Shown: positions 20,815-30,599, numbered from the stretch's first letter. The stretch: DNA of 64,000 nt from Rhizobium sp. LC145 (GCF_001005825.1 NZ_LBHV01000002.1:434001-498000), one strand, 5' to 3'. The notes: generated by a model not told the origin, from the sequence alone. Numbers and translations are program-made.

Positions 20815-21646
20815 TATGCAGCCCGTACTTTCCGTCCGCAACCTGAACGTCCGCTTCGGCCGCAATGCGATCGCCGCAGTCTCCGAGGCGAGCTTCGACG
20901 TTGGCCGGGAGCGCATCGGCATCGTCGGAGAATCCGGTTCGGGAAAATCGACCACCGGCCGGGCGATCATGCGTCTGTTGCCGGCAAAGGCCAGCATCAC
21001 GGCCGAACGGCTCGATTTCAATGGTGAGCCGCTCCTTGCGAAATCGGAAAAGGAGATGGGGCGGCTGCGCGGCAAGGACCTGGCGCTCATCATGCAGGAC
21101 CCGCGCTATTCGCTGAATCCGGTGCTCACCATCGGCAAGCAGATCGCCGAATCCGCAAAACTCCATCTCGGCCTTAAGGGAAGGGATGCGCTCACCCATG
21201 CGCGCCACATGCTGGAACGGGTCAGGATCAAGGACCCGGAGCGGGTGTTGAAGCTTTACCCGCATCAGATTTCGGGCGGCATGGGACAACGTGTGATGAT
21301 CGCCATGATGCTGATCGCAAAGCCGAAGCTGGTGATCGCCGACGAGCCGACCTCGGCACTCGATGTCAGTGTCCGCAAGGACGTGCTGATGCTGCTCGAC
21401 GAACTGGTTCGCGAGAACAATTCTGGCCTCATCCTCATCAGCCACGACATCCGCATGGTCGCCGCCTTCTGCGAGCGTATTCTGGTCATGTATTCCGGCC
21501 GCATCGTGGAAACGCTCACGAGCCTGGACGATGCCCGGCACCCCTATACAAGAGGGCTGATCGCCGCGATGCCCGATCCCCGCCATCCGGTCTCCCGCCT
21601 CAAAGTTCTGGACCGCGCATCGATCGAAGCGGAGATTGCCCGATGA
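20801..21646 (+). CDS. ABC transporter ATP-binding protein, DppD type
   Basis: A 281-residue ATPase with Walker A GESGSGKST, signature ISGGMGQR (Gly-Gln in place of the usual Arg-Gln) and Walker B VIADEPTSALDV. The start at 20801 overlaps the permease by 14 bases; an in-frame ATG at 20816 is an alternative and neither has a good ribosome site, implying translational coupling. The C-terminal Opp/Dpp extension (PYTRGLIAAMPDPRH) is shortened. It partners 21643-22380. Confidence 0.88.
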   Translation: MPDRDMQPVLSVRNLNVRFGRNAIAAVSEASFDVGRERIGIVGESGSGKSTTGRAIMRLLPAKASITAERLDFNGEPLLAKSEKEMGRLRGKDLALIMQDPRYSLNPVLTIGKQIAESAKLHLGLKGRDALTHARHMLERVRIKDPERVLKLYPHQISGGMGQRVMIAMMLIAKPKLVIADEPTSALDVSVRKDVLMLLDELVRENNSGLILISHDIRMVAAFCERILVMYSGRIVETLTSLDDARHPYTRGLIAAMPDPRHPVSRLKVLDRASIEAEIAR

Positions 21647-22380
21647 TCAAGGTGGAAAATCTCGACGTCGTCTATGGCGTCAACGAAACCCGCAACCACG
21701 TGGTCCGGAGCGTCAGCTTCGAGGTCGGACATGGCGAAACGCTGGGGATCGTCGGCGAATCCGGCTGCGGCAAGTCGACCTTGCTGCGATCGCTCGCAGG
21801 TCTCGAAGGGGGCTGGACAGGTTCCGTCCATTTCAACGGCAAGCCCGTGGGCAAGGCCCGCAATCGCGAAGAGCTCAAGCTCGCGCAGATGGTGTTTCAG
21901 GACCCTTACGGTTCGCTGCATCCGCGCCACCGCATCGGCACGGCGCTTGCCGAACCCATCCGCGCCATGGGTACGGGCGACGGCTGGTCGCAAGTGTCGA
22001 AGGCACTGCAGCAGGTCGGGCTGCCGGCGCATTTCGCCAGCCGTTTCCCGCATGAGCTTTCCGGCGGCCAGCGCCAGCGCGTGGCGATTGCCAGGGCGCT
22101 CATCCTGTCGCCGCCGATCCTTCTTCTGGACGAGCCGACCTCGGCACTCGACGTCTCGATCCAGGCAGAGGTCCTGAACCTGCTTGCGGATCAGCGCGAG
22201 GAACGGAACCTCACCTATGTGCTGGTGAGCCATGACCTCTCGGTGATCGCCCATATGTGCGACCGGGTTCTGGTCATGCAGAACGGGATATTCGTCGACG
22301 AGTTGACCAAGGCGGACCTGCGGGCCGGCACGACGCATGCGGACTATTCGCGCGAACTGTTCGAAGCCAGCTTTCTATAA
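21643..22380 (+). CDS. ABC transporter ATP-binding protein, DppF type
   Basis: A 245-residue ATPase with Walker A GESGCGKST, Q-loop MVFQDPYGSLHPRHRIG typical of DppF, signature LSGGQRQR and Walker B LLLDEPTSALDV. It overlaps the DppD-like gene by four bases. The usual C-terminal Cys-rich/extension region of OppF is absent. Its stop codon overlaps the convergent cysG stop by six bases, leaving no room for a dedicated terminator. Confidence 0.88.
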   Translation: MIKVENLDVVYGVNETRNHVVRSVSFEVGHGETLGIVGESGCGKSTLLRSLAGLEGGWTGSVHFNGKPVGKARNREELKLAQMVFQDPYGSLHPRHRIGTALAEPIRAMGTGDGWSQVSKALQQVGLPAHFASRFPHELSGGQRQRVAIARALILSPPILLLDEPTSALDVSIQAEVLNLLADQREERNLTYVLVSHDLSVIAHMCDRVLVMQNGIFVDELTKADLRAGTTHADYSRELFEASFL

Positions 22381-23874
22381 GCTGGCGCGCAAGGGCGCTG
22401 GCGTTTGATCCTCCCGCAGCTCGGACTGCGGCAAGGTCTTGCCAGCCACCTCCAATTTGCCGAAGCCCCGGCCGATGCCGATCAGCACCGGTTCGTTGAC
22501 GCCGATCTCGGCGATCGCGGCGGGCATGCTGCTGAGCTGCCCCGTCCACAGTCTCTCGTTGGAACGCGCGATGGCGCTCACGATCGCCACCGGCATATGC
22601 GTGTCCATGCCTGCTTCGACCAGCCTTGCGGCGATCTCGCCGGCGGTGCGGCCAGCCATATAGTAGATGGTCGTCGTGGCGGGGTCGGCGAGGCTCTGCC
22701 AGTCGAGATTGTCGGGCAATTGCCCCTGGCGGGAGTGGCCGGTGACGAAGCGTACGCCCTGCGCATGGTCACGGTGGGTAAGCGAAACTCCGAGCCGCGA
22801 GGCCATCGCGCTTGCGGACGTGATACCCGGCACGACCTGTACTGGAATGCCCTTTTCCTCGAGCCAGGCGATCTCCTCGCCGGCGCGGCCGAAGATCATC
22901 GGATCGCCGGATTTCAGACGAACGACATGTTTGCCGGCGCTCGCGAACTTCACCATCATGTCATTTATATCTTCCTGCCTGCAGCTTTCGCGGCCGCCGC
23001 GCTTGCCTACCAGCATGCGCTTCGCCTCGCGGCGGGCAAGTTCCAGGACCTCGTCCGAGACGAGATCGTCGAAAAGAATTACGTCGGCCGCTTGAAGGGC
23101 GCGAACGGCTTTCAGGGTCAGAAGCTCCGCATCGCCGGGGCCGGCGCCGACGAGGGTGACCCGCCCTTGGGATGCCGGGGTGGAGGCCAGTCGAACCGTA
23201 TCATTCAGCACCTCTGTCTCGTTTTCGGCTGCGGGCTTACCGGCAAAAGCATGATCGACGAACCGCTCCCAGAAGGCACGCCGTTGCGGGCCGGGCACCA
23301 GGCGCGCGTTGATTTTTTCCCGCAGCGACTGGGCGAGCTCGGCCCAACCCTTCAGCGATTGCGGCAGCAGAGTTTCGATGCGGCGGCGGATCGCCTGCGC
23401 GAGAATGGGAGCCGCGCCATCGGTCGAGATCGAAACGACCACCGGCGAACGGTTGACGATTGAGCCGAACTGGAACTGGCAGAAGGCAGGCTTGTCGATG
23501 ATGTTGACAGGTACGCCGGCCGCCCGTGCCGCATCGAAGAAAGACCGTGCCTCGTCCTCTTCCTCGCAATCGGCGATCGCGAGGGCTGCATTTGAAAAGA
23601 TTGCGGGGTTCCAGTCTTGTCTATGCGTAACGAAACCGCCTTCGGAATGTTCAGCACCGCGTTCGATTAGTCGCTCGAACGTCTCCGAAAGCTCTTCGGC
23701 AAAGACATGCACTTCCGCACCGCAGGCGGCCAGCAGTTCGGCTTTCCAGGCGGCCGCGTCGGAACCGCCCGCAACGATTACACGCTTGCCTTCCAGCGCC
23801 CAGAAGACAGGAAGTTTGGCAAGTGGTGCCATACGGGCAGGCACTTCATTCCGCCGCGGCTGCAAGACATCCAT
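22375..23874 (-). CDS. cysG: Siroheme synthase (bifunctional CysG)
   Basis: A 499-residue enzyme that makes siroheme, the cofactor NirB needs. Residues ~20-215 are the precorrin-2 dehydrogenase/ferrochelatase half (GKRVIVAGGSDAAAWKAELL nucleotide-binding segment); residues ~240-485 are uroporphyrinogen-III methyltransferase (TLVGAGPGDAELLTLKA, RLKSGDPMIFGRAGEE, VVPGITSA). The ATG at 23874 is chosen for its AGGGGGA site six bases upstream; it overlaps the end of nasA by 29 bases. An ATG at 23832 is possible. The open frame extends further upstream inside nasA, but that is out-of-frame coding and not part of this protein. Last gene of the nitrate operon. Confidence 0.9.
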   Translation of the reverse strand: MDVLQPRRNEVPARMAPLAKLPVFWALEGKRVIVAGGSDAAAWKAELLAACGAEVHVFAEELSETFERLIERGAEHSEGGFVTHRQDWNPAIFSNAALAIADCEEEDEARSFFDAARAAGVPVNIIDKPAFCQFQFGSIVNRSPVVVSISTDGAAPILAQAIRRRIETLLPQSLKGWAELAQSLREKINARLVPGPQRRAFWERFVDHAFAGKPAAENETEVLNDTVRLASTPASQGRVTLVGAGPGDAELLTLKAVRALQAADVILFDDLVSDEVLELARREAKRMLVGKRGGRESCRQEDINDMMVKFASAGKHVVRLKSGDPMIFGRAGEEIAWLEEKGIPVQVVPGITSASAMASRLGVSLTHRDHAQGVRFVTGHSRQGQLPDNLDWQSLADPATTTIYYMAGRTAGEIAARLVEAGMDTHMPVAIVSAIARSNERLWTGQLSSMPAAIAEIGVNEPVLIGIGRGFGKLEVAGKTLPQSELREDQTPAPLRASL

Positions 23875-26506
23875 CGATGATCCCCCTGATTTCGGCGCGG
23901 CAGGAGCCGCAATTGGTGCCGGCATTGGTGTGCTTGCCGACGGCTTCCACACTGTGGCAGCCGCCGCGCACGGCCTCGATGATCCGGTTGACGCCGACGC
24001 CGAGGCAGGAGCAGACCGTCGCGCCCGGATCCGGCACATCGGCGCCGGGTCGGCCCGCGATGAGTGCGAAACGCTTGCGCAAATCCGCATGGCTGACTGT
24101 GAGCTGGCTGACAGCCCAATTGCGGGCGACCGCCACCGGCTGATGGCTGAGAAAAAGAGCGGCCAGCAACCGGTCACCATCGAAAAAGGCGAGACGTAGA
24201 TCACCGGTTTGCCTGTCGGCATAGCCGAGCGGCTCGATCTCGCCGGAAATGCCGAAGGTGTCGCGGCACCACGACGTCCAGTTCTCAGGCGCATCGATGA
24301 ACGCAAGTTCCGTCCGCCATCCGCCGTCCGCCTTGGCAAGCGCCCAGTAATCCGCATGCGGCGTGATCGGCCTGCCGGCGGAAACCGCAAAACCGTAACG
24401 GGAGGCCGGGAAGGGGCGAGCGGCGATTGCCACATTCTTGGAGGCCGGCTGACCTGAAAAGGGATCGGTCAGCGGCGCGACCAAGGCATCGATACGCGCC
24501 TTGGCGGCGAACTGATCGTTCCAATGCATCGGCACGAAGATGTTGCCGCGCGCCTGCCGTTCGGTGACGAGTGCGCGGACGATCGCTTTTCCGTATGGGC
24601 TCTCGAGTTCCACCAGAGCTGCGCCGTCAATCCCAAGCTCGATGGCATCGGCCGGATGGATTTCGGCGAAGGGCTCGGCGAGATGGGCGGAGAGGCGGGC
24701 GCTTTTCCCGGTTCGCGTCATCGTATGCCAATGATCGCGGACACGGCCGGTATTCAGCGTTAGCGGATATTGCTCGTTGGTGCGATCGGTCGCCTGGGGC
24801 GGGTAGACTGCGATGAAACGGGCTTTGCCGTCCGAATGAAAGAACCCGCCCTCGGCGAAGAAACGGGTGACGACCCGCTCGCTAGCCATAGGCTGCGGCC
24901 ACTGGAACGGTGCCAGCGCGTCATAGGAGAAGCGGTCCATTGCGGCATAGGCGCCGATATCGAAATCGCGGCTTCCGTCGTTTTCGAAGGCGGAAAGGGC
25001 CGCATGCTCGGCAAAGATGTCGGCCGGCTCACGGTAAGCGAAAGCATCTGCAAAACCCATGCGGCGAGCCACTTCGGTCAACTGCCACCAATCGGCCTTT
25101 GCCTCGCCCGGTGCTGCCAGGAACGGACGCTGGCGTGAAATGCGACGCTCGGAATTGGTGACCGTCCCATCCTTTTCGCCCCATCCGAGCGATGGGAGCA
25201 GCACATGGGCGTGCCGGACCGTATCGGTCTCACGAAGCACATCCGATACCACCACGAAGGGACAGTCCCGAATAGCGGCCTCCACGGTATCGGCATCCGG
25301 CATGGAGACGGCCGGATTGGTCGCCATGATCCAGAGCGCCTTGATGCGTCCGTCGGCGACCGCCCGGAACATGTCGACCGCTTTCAGCCCCGGCTTCGCG
25401 GCAATCGCCGGCGAGGCCCAGAAACGCTGTACCCGATCGCGATCTGTGGCACTTTCGATCGCCATATGAGCCGCGAGCATGTTCGCCAACCCGCCCACTT
25501 CACGACCACCCATGGCATTCGGCTGGCCGGTGAGCGAGAAAGGCCCCATGCCGGGCCGGCCGATCCTGCCGGTTGCCAGATGGCAATTGAGGATGGCGTT
25601 GACCTTGTCGGTTCCGGAGGAGGATTGATTGACACCCTGGCTGTAGCAGGTGACGACTTTCTCCGTCGTTTCGAACAGGCGGAAGAATTCCCGGATATGC
25701 ATGACCGGCAGGCCGGTGCTCTCGATCAAATCCGCCAGAGAAAGCGCGGAAGCGGCGGCAAAGGCTTCTCCAAAACCCTCCGTATGGGCGGCGACATAGT
25801 TCTCGTCGATGGCCGGGCTCTTCGCGAGATGAGCGAGCAGGCCGGCGAACAGCGCGGCGTCCCCATCGGGACGGATGGCCAGATGCAGGTCGGCGATATC
25901 GCAGGTCATGGTGCGGCGAGGATCGATGACCACCACTTTCATGCCCGGCCGCGCTGCCTTGGCCGCGGCCAGCCGCTGGTAGATGACCGGGTGGCACCAG
26001 GCGAGATTGGAGCCCGTCAGGATGACGAGATCGGCAAGCTCCAGATCCTCGTATGTGCCGGGCACCGTGTCCGATCCGAAGGCGCGGCGATGGCCTGCGA
26101 CCGAGGACGACATGCAGAGCCTGGAATTGGTGTCGATATTGGCCGAGCCGATGAAGCCCTTCATCAGCTTGTTCGCGACATAATAATCCTCGGTCAGCAA
26201 CTGGCCGGAGACATAGAAGGCAACCGAATCCGGTCCGTGCTCGGCGATAGTGTTTGAAAAACGTTGCGCAACGAGGTCAAGCGCCTCTGCCCATTCGACC
26301 CGCTCTCCGGCTATCTCCGGATGGAGAATGCGGCCGTCCAAATCGATCGTCTCTGCAAGCGCCGAGCCCTTGGAGCAGAGCCGGCCGAAATTGGCTGGAT
26401 GATCTGGATCGCCTTTGACGGACACGATGCCGTCATTGGCGATTTTGGCGATCACACCGCAGCCAACGCCGCAATAGGGACAGGTTGTCTTGACCTCCGT
26501 CTCCAT
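23846..26506 (-). CDS. nasA: Assimilatory nitrate reductase catalytic subunit
   Basis: An 886-residue cytoplasmic molybdopterin enzyme reducing nitrate to nitrite. The N-terminus holds a [4Fe-4S] site (Cys9, Cys12, Cys16, Cys44), followed by the Mo-bisMGD domains (SSSVAGHRRAFGSD, CYSQGVNQSSSGTDK, GRIGRPGMGPFSLTGQPNAMGGRE) and the C-terminal molydopterin-dinucleotide domain (LNTGRVRDHWHTMTRTGK). The last ~70 residues form a BFD-like [2Fe-2S] domain with C-S-C and C-G-S-C motifs. No signal peptide is present. No separate NasB-type NADH diaphorase lies in the window, so the added Fe-S domain may take electrons from a partner elsewhere. The start abuts the nirD stop. Confidence 0.92.
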   Translation of the reverse strand: METEVKTTCPYCGVGCGVIAKIANDGIVSVKGDPDHPANFGRLCSKGSALAETIDLDGRILHPEIAGERVEWAEALDLVAQRFSNTIAEHGPDSVAFYVSGQLLTEDYYVANKLMKGFIGSANIDTNSRLCMSSSVAGHRRAFGSDTVPGTYEDLELADLVILTGSNLAWCHPVIYQRLAAAKAARPGMKVVVIDPRRTMTCDIADLHLAIRPDGDAALFAGLLAHLAKSPAIDENYVAAHTEGFGEAFAAASALSLADLIESTGLPVMHIREFFRLFETTEKVVTCYSQGVNQSSSGTDKVNAILNCHLATGRIGRPGMGPFSLTGQPNAMGGREVGGLANMLAAHMAIESATDRDRVQRFWASPAIAAKPGLKAVDMFRAVADGRIKALWIMATNPAVSMPDADTVEAAIRDCPFVVVSDVLRETDTVRHAHVLLPSLGWGEKDGTVTNSERRISRQRPFLAAPGEAKADWWQLTEVARRMGFADAFAYREPADIFAEHAALSAFENDGSRDFDIGAYAAMDRFSYDALAPFQWPQPMASERVVTRFFAEGGFFHSDGKARFIAVYPPQATDRTNEQYPLTLNTGRVRDHWHTMTRTGKSARLSAHLAEPFAEIHPADAIELGIDGAALVELESPYGKAIVRALVTERQARGNIFVPMHWNDQFAAKARIDALVAPLTDPFSGQPASKNVAIAARPFPASRYGFAVSAGRPITPHADYWALAKADGGWRTELAFIDAPENWTSWCRDTFGISGEIEPLGYADRQTGDLRLAFFDGDRLLAALFLSHQPVAVARNWAVSQLTVSHADLRKRFALIAGRPGADVPDPGATVCSCLGVGVNRIIEAVRGGCHSVEAVGKHTNAGTNCGSCRAEIRGIIDGCLAAAAE

Positions 26507-26836
26507 CTATTCGGCCGCCACCATCAGATTCTCCAGCGCGATCGAAAGCGCGCCGTTCTCGCAACGGACGGGGATGGTCCGCACCTCTCCTTCGTCGGCC
26601 CCCAATGCCTTTCCGGACTCCAGCGAGATCACCCAGTTGTGGAGGGGGCAGGTCACCGCCCGGCCATGGACGATGCCCTGGCTGAGCGGCCCGCCCTTGT
26701 GGGGGCAATGGTCCTCGATCGCGAAAACCTCGTTCTCCGCCGTGCGGAATACGGCGATCTTGCCCTGAGGCGTCTTCACGCAGCGCGCGCCGCGCAGTGG
26801 AATGTCGTCGATGTGCCCGATTTCAATCCAGTTCAT
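26507..26836 (-). CDS. nirD: Nitrite reductase [NAD(P)H] small subunit
   Basis: A 109-residue NirD that works with NirB in reduction of nitrite to ammonia. It is a Rieske fold and keeps a full cluster set: Cys44-x-His46 (DHCPHKGG) and Cys63-x2-His66 (CPLHNW). Some NirD proteins, such as that of E. coli, have lost these ligands. The ATG at 26836 is chosen because GAGGAG lies six bases upstream; another ATG two codons earlier sits directly on the ribosome site. It lies 10 bp after nirB and its TAG directly abuts the nasA ATG. Confidence 0.9.
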   Translation of the reverse strand: MNWIEIGHIDDIPLRGARCVKTPQGKIAVFRTAENEVFAIEDHCPHKGGPLSQGIVHGRAVTCPLHNWVISLESGKALGADEGEVRTIPVRCENGALSIALENLMVAAE

Positions 26837-26846
26837 CGTCATCTCC

Positions 26847-29297
26847 TCACTCGGCCGCCTGGTTGAAGCCAATGGTCGCCATGGGCTTGAATTCGTGCTT
26901 GTCCTTGCCGGAGACGCGCTCTGACCAGGGGTCGACCTGGGCGAATTTCTGGCTGAACACGAAGCGGTCGTAATAGGCCTTGCGCTTTTCGGCATCGCCC
27001 ATGATCTGGCGGCGGATTTCCTCCAAACCGATGCGCTTCGCCCATTTGTAGATACGCTCCAGATAGCGGGCCTGCTCGCGATACATCTGGGTCAGTGCCA
27101 CGATGTGCTCGAGCGCATCATCCTCAGACTTGACGAGGCCGAGAACCTCCGTGCCCTTGATGTCGAGGCCGGCGGCACCGGCGAAATGGATCTCGAAACC
27201 GGAATCGACGCAGATGACGCCGATATCCTTGCAGGTCGCTTCCGCGCAGTTTCGCGGACAGCCGGAGACAGCCATCTTCAGCTTGGCCGGCGTCCACGAG
27301 CCCCACATGAACTTCTCGATGCGGATGCCGAGGCCGGTCGAGTCCTGCGTGCCGAAGCGGCACCAGTCGGAACCGACACATGTTTTCACGGTGCGCAGGC
27401 CCTTGGCATAAGCCTGCCCGGAAACGAAGCCCGCCTTGCCGAGATCGGCCCAGACGGCCGGCAGGTCCTCCTTCTCGATGCCGAGAAGATCGATGCGCTG
27501 GCCACCGGTTACTTTGACCATCGGGATTTCGAACTTGTCGACCACGTCGGCGATGGCGCGCAGCTCCTGCGAATTGGTGACGCCGCCCCACATGCGCGGC
27601 ACGACCGAATAGGTGCCGTCCTTCTGGATGTTGGCGTGGACACGCTCGTTGATGAAGCGCGACTGGTAATCGTCGGCATATTCGTCCGGCCAGTCGCAGA
27701 CGAGATAGTAGTTGAGCGCCGGGCGGCACTTGGCGCAGCCGCAGGAGGTTTTCCATTCCAGCTCCTGCATAACGGCAGGAATGGTCTTCAGCTTCTTCGC
27801 CTTGATGAGGCGGCGCACATCATCATGGCCGAGCTCGGTGCAGGTGCACATCGGCGTGACGGCAGAAGGATTGTAGCTATCGCCAAGCGTCAGCGCCATC
27901 AACTGCTCGACAAGGCCGGTGCAGGACCCGCAGGACGCCGAGGCCTTGGTGTGAGCACGCACGTCGTCGAGCGAGGTCAGGCCCTTATCCGAAATGGTCG
28001 AGGTGATTTTGCCCTTGCAGACGCCGTTGCAGCCGCAGATTTCCGCATCATCCGGCAAGGCTGCAACGGCCGCCATAGGGTCCAGGGGCGCTCCTCCCTG
28101 ATAGGCCTGGCCGAAGATCAGCGTGTCGCGCATCTCCGAGATATCGGTCGCCTTCTTCTTCAGGTCGTTGAACCAGGCGCCATCGGAGGTCTCGCCATAA
28201 AGAACCGTGCCGATGATGCGGTTGTCCTTGATCACGAGGCGCTTGTAGATGCCCGCGGTGGCATCACGCAGCACGATCTCCTGACGGTCATCGCCGTCGG
28301 CGAAATCGCCGAGCGAATAGAGCTCGATACCCGTGACCTTGAGCTTGGTCGGCGTATCGGAGTGCACGAAGGCGGGCTTGCTGTCGCCGGCGAGATGCGA
28401 GGCGGCAATGCGCGCCATTTCGTAGAGCGGAGCAACGAGGCCATAGACCATGCCGTCCACCTCGGCGCATTCGCCGACCGAATAGATATCGCCGTCCGAG
28501 GTCTGCATGCCGGCATCGACGACGATGCCGCGATTGACCGCCAGACCGGCATCCTTGGCAAGACCAGCATTCGGACGGATGCCGACGGCCATGACGACGA
28601 GGGTCGCAGGGATGATGCGGCCGTCGTCGAGCTCGACCCCTTCCACCTTGCCGTTGCCGATGATCGCCTTGGTATTGGCCTTACAGATGACCTTGATGCC
28701 GCGTTCTTCAACCGCCTTCTGGAGGAGATAGCCGGCGGCCGGATCGAGTTGGCGTTCCATCAGCGTCGGCATGACGTGCAACACCGTCACGTCCATGCCG
28801 CGCTGTGCGAGGCCTGCGGCAGCCTCGAGACCGAGAAGCCCGCCACCGATGACGATGGCCTTCTGACGCGATTGTGCGGCGAGAAGCATGGCCTGCACGT
28901 CGTCCAGATCGCGATAGGTGATGACGCCCGGCAAGTCCTTGCCAGGCACGGGGATGATGAAGGGCACCGAACCGGTGGCGATCACCAGCTTGTCGTAGCT
29001 TTCAGTGACGCCGTGGTCGGAGGTCACGGTCTTTTGGGCGCGGTCGATCGCAACGATCTTATGGCCCTTGTAGAGCGTGATGCCGTGCTTGATGTACCAG
29101 CCGTCGCCGTGAATGATGATCTGCTCGTAGTCCTTCTCGCCGGAAAGTACCGGCGAGAGCATGATGCGGTCATAGTTGACGCGCGGCTCGGCGTTGAAGA
29201 TCGTGACTTCGTATCGGCCGGGCGCCTGCTCGAAGAGGTGCTCCAGCATGCGTCCCGGCGCCATGCCGTTGCCGATGATGACGAGTTTCTCGGTCAT
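26847..29297 (-). CDS. nirB: Nitrite reductase [NAD(P)H] large subunit
   Basis: An ~816-residue cytoplasmic siroheme enzyme reducing nitrite to ammonia with NAD(P)H. Domain order: FAD/NAD-binding (about 1-405; VIIGNGMAPGR, GGGLLGLEAA), BFD-like [2Fe-2S] domains (about 415-540; CGCNGVCKG, CGSCTG, CGCAKC), nitrite/sulfite-reductase ferredoxin-like half-domain (~555-620) and the [4Fe-4S]-siroheme domain with C-x5-C (CVGSDWC) and C-P-R-N-C. The ATG at 29297 gives the common MTEKLVIIGNG start; an ATG three codons upstream sits only two bases from the AAGGA site. It follows narK by 18 bp. Confidence 0.92.
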   Translation of the reverse strand: MTEKLVIIGNGMAPGRMLEHLFEQAPGRYEVTIFNAEPRVNYDRIMLSPVLSGEKDYEQIIIHGDGWYIKHGITLYKGHKIVAIDRAQKTVTSDHGVTESYDKLVIATGSVPFIIPVPGKDLPGVITYRDLDDVQAMLLAAQSRQKAIVIGGGLLGLEAAAGLAQRGMDVTVLHVMPTLMERQLDPAAGYLLQKAVEERGIKVICKANTKAIIGNGKVEGVELDDGRIIPATLVVMAVGIRPNAGLAKDAGLAVNRGIVVDAGMQTSDGDIYSVGECAEVDGMVYGLVAPLYEMARIAASHLAGDSKPAFVHSDTPTKLKVTGIELYSLGDFADGDDRQEIVLRDATAGIYKRLVIKDNRIIGTVLYGETSDGAWFNDLKKKATDISEMRDTLIFGQAYQGGAPLDPMAAVAALPDDAEICGCNGVCKGKITSTISDKGLTSLDDVRAHTKASASCGSCTGLVEQLMALTLGDSYNPSAVTPMCTCTELGHDDVRRLIKAKKLKTIPAVMQELEWKTSCGCAKCRPALNYYLVCDWPDEYADDYQSRFINERVHANIQKDGTYSVVPRMWGGVTNSQELRAIADVVDKFEIPMVKVTGGQRIDLLGIEKEDLPAVWADLGKAGFVSGQAYAKGLRTVKTCVGSDWCRFGTQDSTGLGIRIEKFMWGSWTPAKLKMAVSGCPRNCAEATCKDIGVICVDSGFEIHFAGAAGLDIKGTEVLGLVKSEDDALEHIVALTQMYREQARYLERIYKWAKRIGLEEIRRQIMGDAEKRKAYYDRFVFSQKFAQVDPWSERVSGKDKHEFKPMATIGFNQAAE

Positions 29298-29315
29298 GGT
29301 TTTCATTTCCTTGGT

Positions 29316-30557
29316 TCAGGTGGCCGCCACGGCGGAGACGGAGAGCCCGCGGCGGTCCATCTGCTTGATCGACACATGCATCCAGATCAGCGAGACGGCG
29401 ACGACGGCGAAGAGAAGCAGGAAGCAGCTGGACCAGAGGCCGGTTGCGTCCTTGAGCAGCCCGAAGGCGATCGGCAGGATGAAACCGCCGAGCCCGCCGA
29501 CCATGCCGACGACGCCGCCCACCGCACCGACGCTCTCGGGATAATAGACGGGGATATGCTTGTAGACCGCCGCCTTGCCGAGGCTCATCACGAAGCCGAG
29601 CACGAAGACGACCACGATGAAGACCATGGGCGTGACGCCCACCGGCAGCGACAGGATGAGCGTCGAAACCGCGGAGACGCCGAACATCCAGTACATGACG
29701 CTGCGAGCGCCCTTCTTGTCGGAGAGCATGCCGCCGAAGGCGCGGAAGATGCTGCCGGGGATCGAGTAAGCGGCGGCGATCATGCCGGCTACGGCAAGAT
29801 CGAAGCCGTAGACGCCGACCAGATAGCGCGGCAGCCAGAGCGACAGCGCCACGAAGCCGCCGAATGCGAAGAAGTAGTAGAGGCAGAAGCGCCAGACCTG
29901 CGCGTTCTTGAGCGGTGCGAATTCCTGGGCAAGGCTGCGGGGTGCGGCACCCTTCTCACGGCGGTCGCGGTAGGCCGGGTCGTCAGTGGTGGTAAACCAG
30001 AAGACGACCGCCATGACAACGAGAGCCGCAGCCCAGATCTGCGCGACGGCTTGCCATCCCCAGGCGAGAAGGACGAACGGGGCTGCGAATTTCGTTACCG
30101 CCGCGCCGACATTGCCGGCACCGAAGATGCCGAGTGCGGTGCCCTGCTTCTGCGGCGGGAAGAATGGCGAGATATAGGCGACGCCGACGGCGAACGAGCC
30201 GCCGGCAAGTCCGACACCGAGACCGGCGAGCAGCATCTGCGGATAGGTGGTCGCATAGGAGAGCAAGAAGGTCGCCACCGCCGAGGCGAACATGGTCAGC
30301 GTATAGACCAGGCGGCCGCCATAGCGGCTTGTCCAGATGCCGAGCACGATGCGCACAAGCGACCCGGTCAGGATCGGGGTACCGACGAGAAGTCCGAACT
30401 GGGCTTCGGTGAGGCCCAGATCCTGTTTGATGCGGACGCCGATGATGGCGAAGATCGTCCAGACGGCGAAACAGATGGTGAAGGCGAGCGTGGACATCCA
30501 CAATGCCTTTTCCGGTTCGTGGCCGCTGCTGATGCCTGTTGTCGAAATCTTGGTCAT
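29316..30557 (-). CDS. narK: Nitrate/nitrite transporter, MFS (NarK/NasA type)
   Basis: A 413-residue major-facilitator protein with twelve membrane helices. It has the nitrate/nitrite-porter signatures GNVGAAVTKF and GGVVGMVGGLGGF, which hold glycine-rich substrate-path helices, and the conserved Arg in GSLVRI. It brings nitrate into the cytoplasm for NasA. The ATG at 30557 is preferred (AAGGGA eight bases upstream); earlier in-frame starts to 30653 would run through the leader, including its poly-T tract. First gene of the narK-nirB-nirD-nasA-cysG operon, preceded by a structured leader and a sigma-54 promoter. Confidence 0.9.
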   Translation of the reverse strand: MTKISTTGISSGHEPEKALWMSTLAFTICFAVWTIFAIIGVRIKQDLGLTEAQFGLLVGTPILTGSLVRIVLGIWTSRYGGRLVYTLTMFASAVATFLLSYATTYPQMLLAGLGVGLAGGSFAVGVAYISPFFPPQKQGTALGIFGAGNVGAAVTKFAAPFVLLAWGWQAVAQIWAAALVVMAVVFWFTTTDDPAYRDRREKGAAPRSLAQEFAPLKNAQVWRFCLYYFFAFGGFVALSLWLPRYLVGVYGFDLAVAGMIAAAYSIPGSIFRAFGGMLSDKKGARSVMYWMFGVSAVSTLILSLPVGVTPMVFIVVVFVLGFVMSLGKAAVYKHIPVYYPESVGAVGGVVGMVGGLGGFILPIAFGLLKDATGLWSSCFLLLFAVVAVSLIWMHVSIKQMDRRGLSVSAVAAT

Positions 30558-30599
30558 GCACATGTTCCCTTGTCTGGTGGCCGACGGATTTTCGGACAT

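Noticed and set aside
23875..24435. N-terminal extension of the siroheme synthase frame to 686 residues
   Set aside because: The extra ~187 residues overlap the coding end of nasA in another frame and have shadow composition; CysG proper begins at 23874 behind a good ribosome site.
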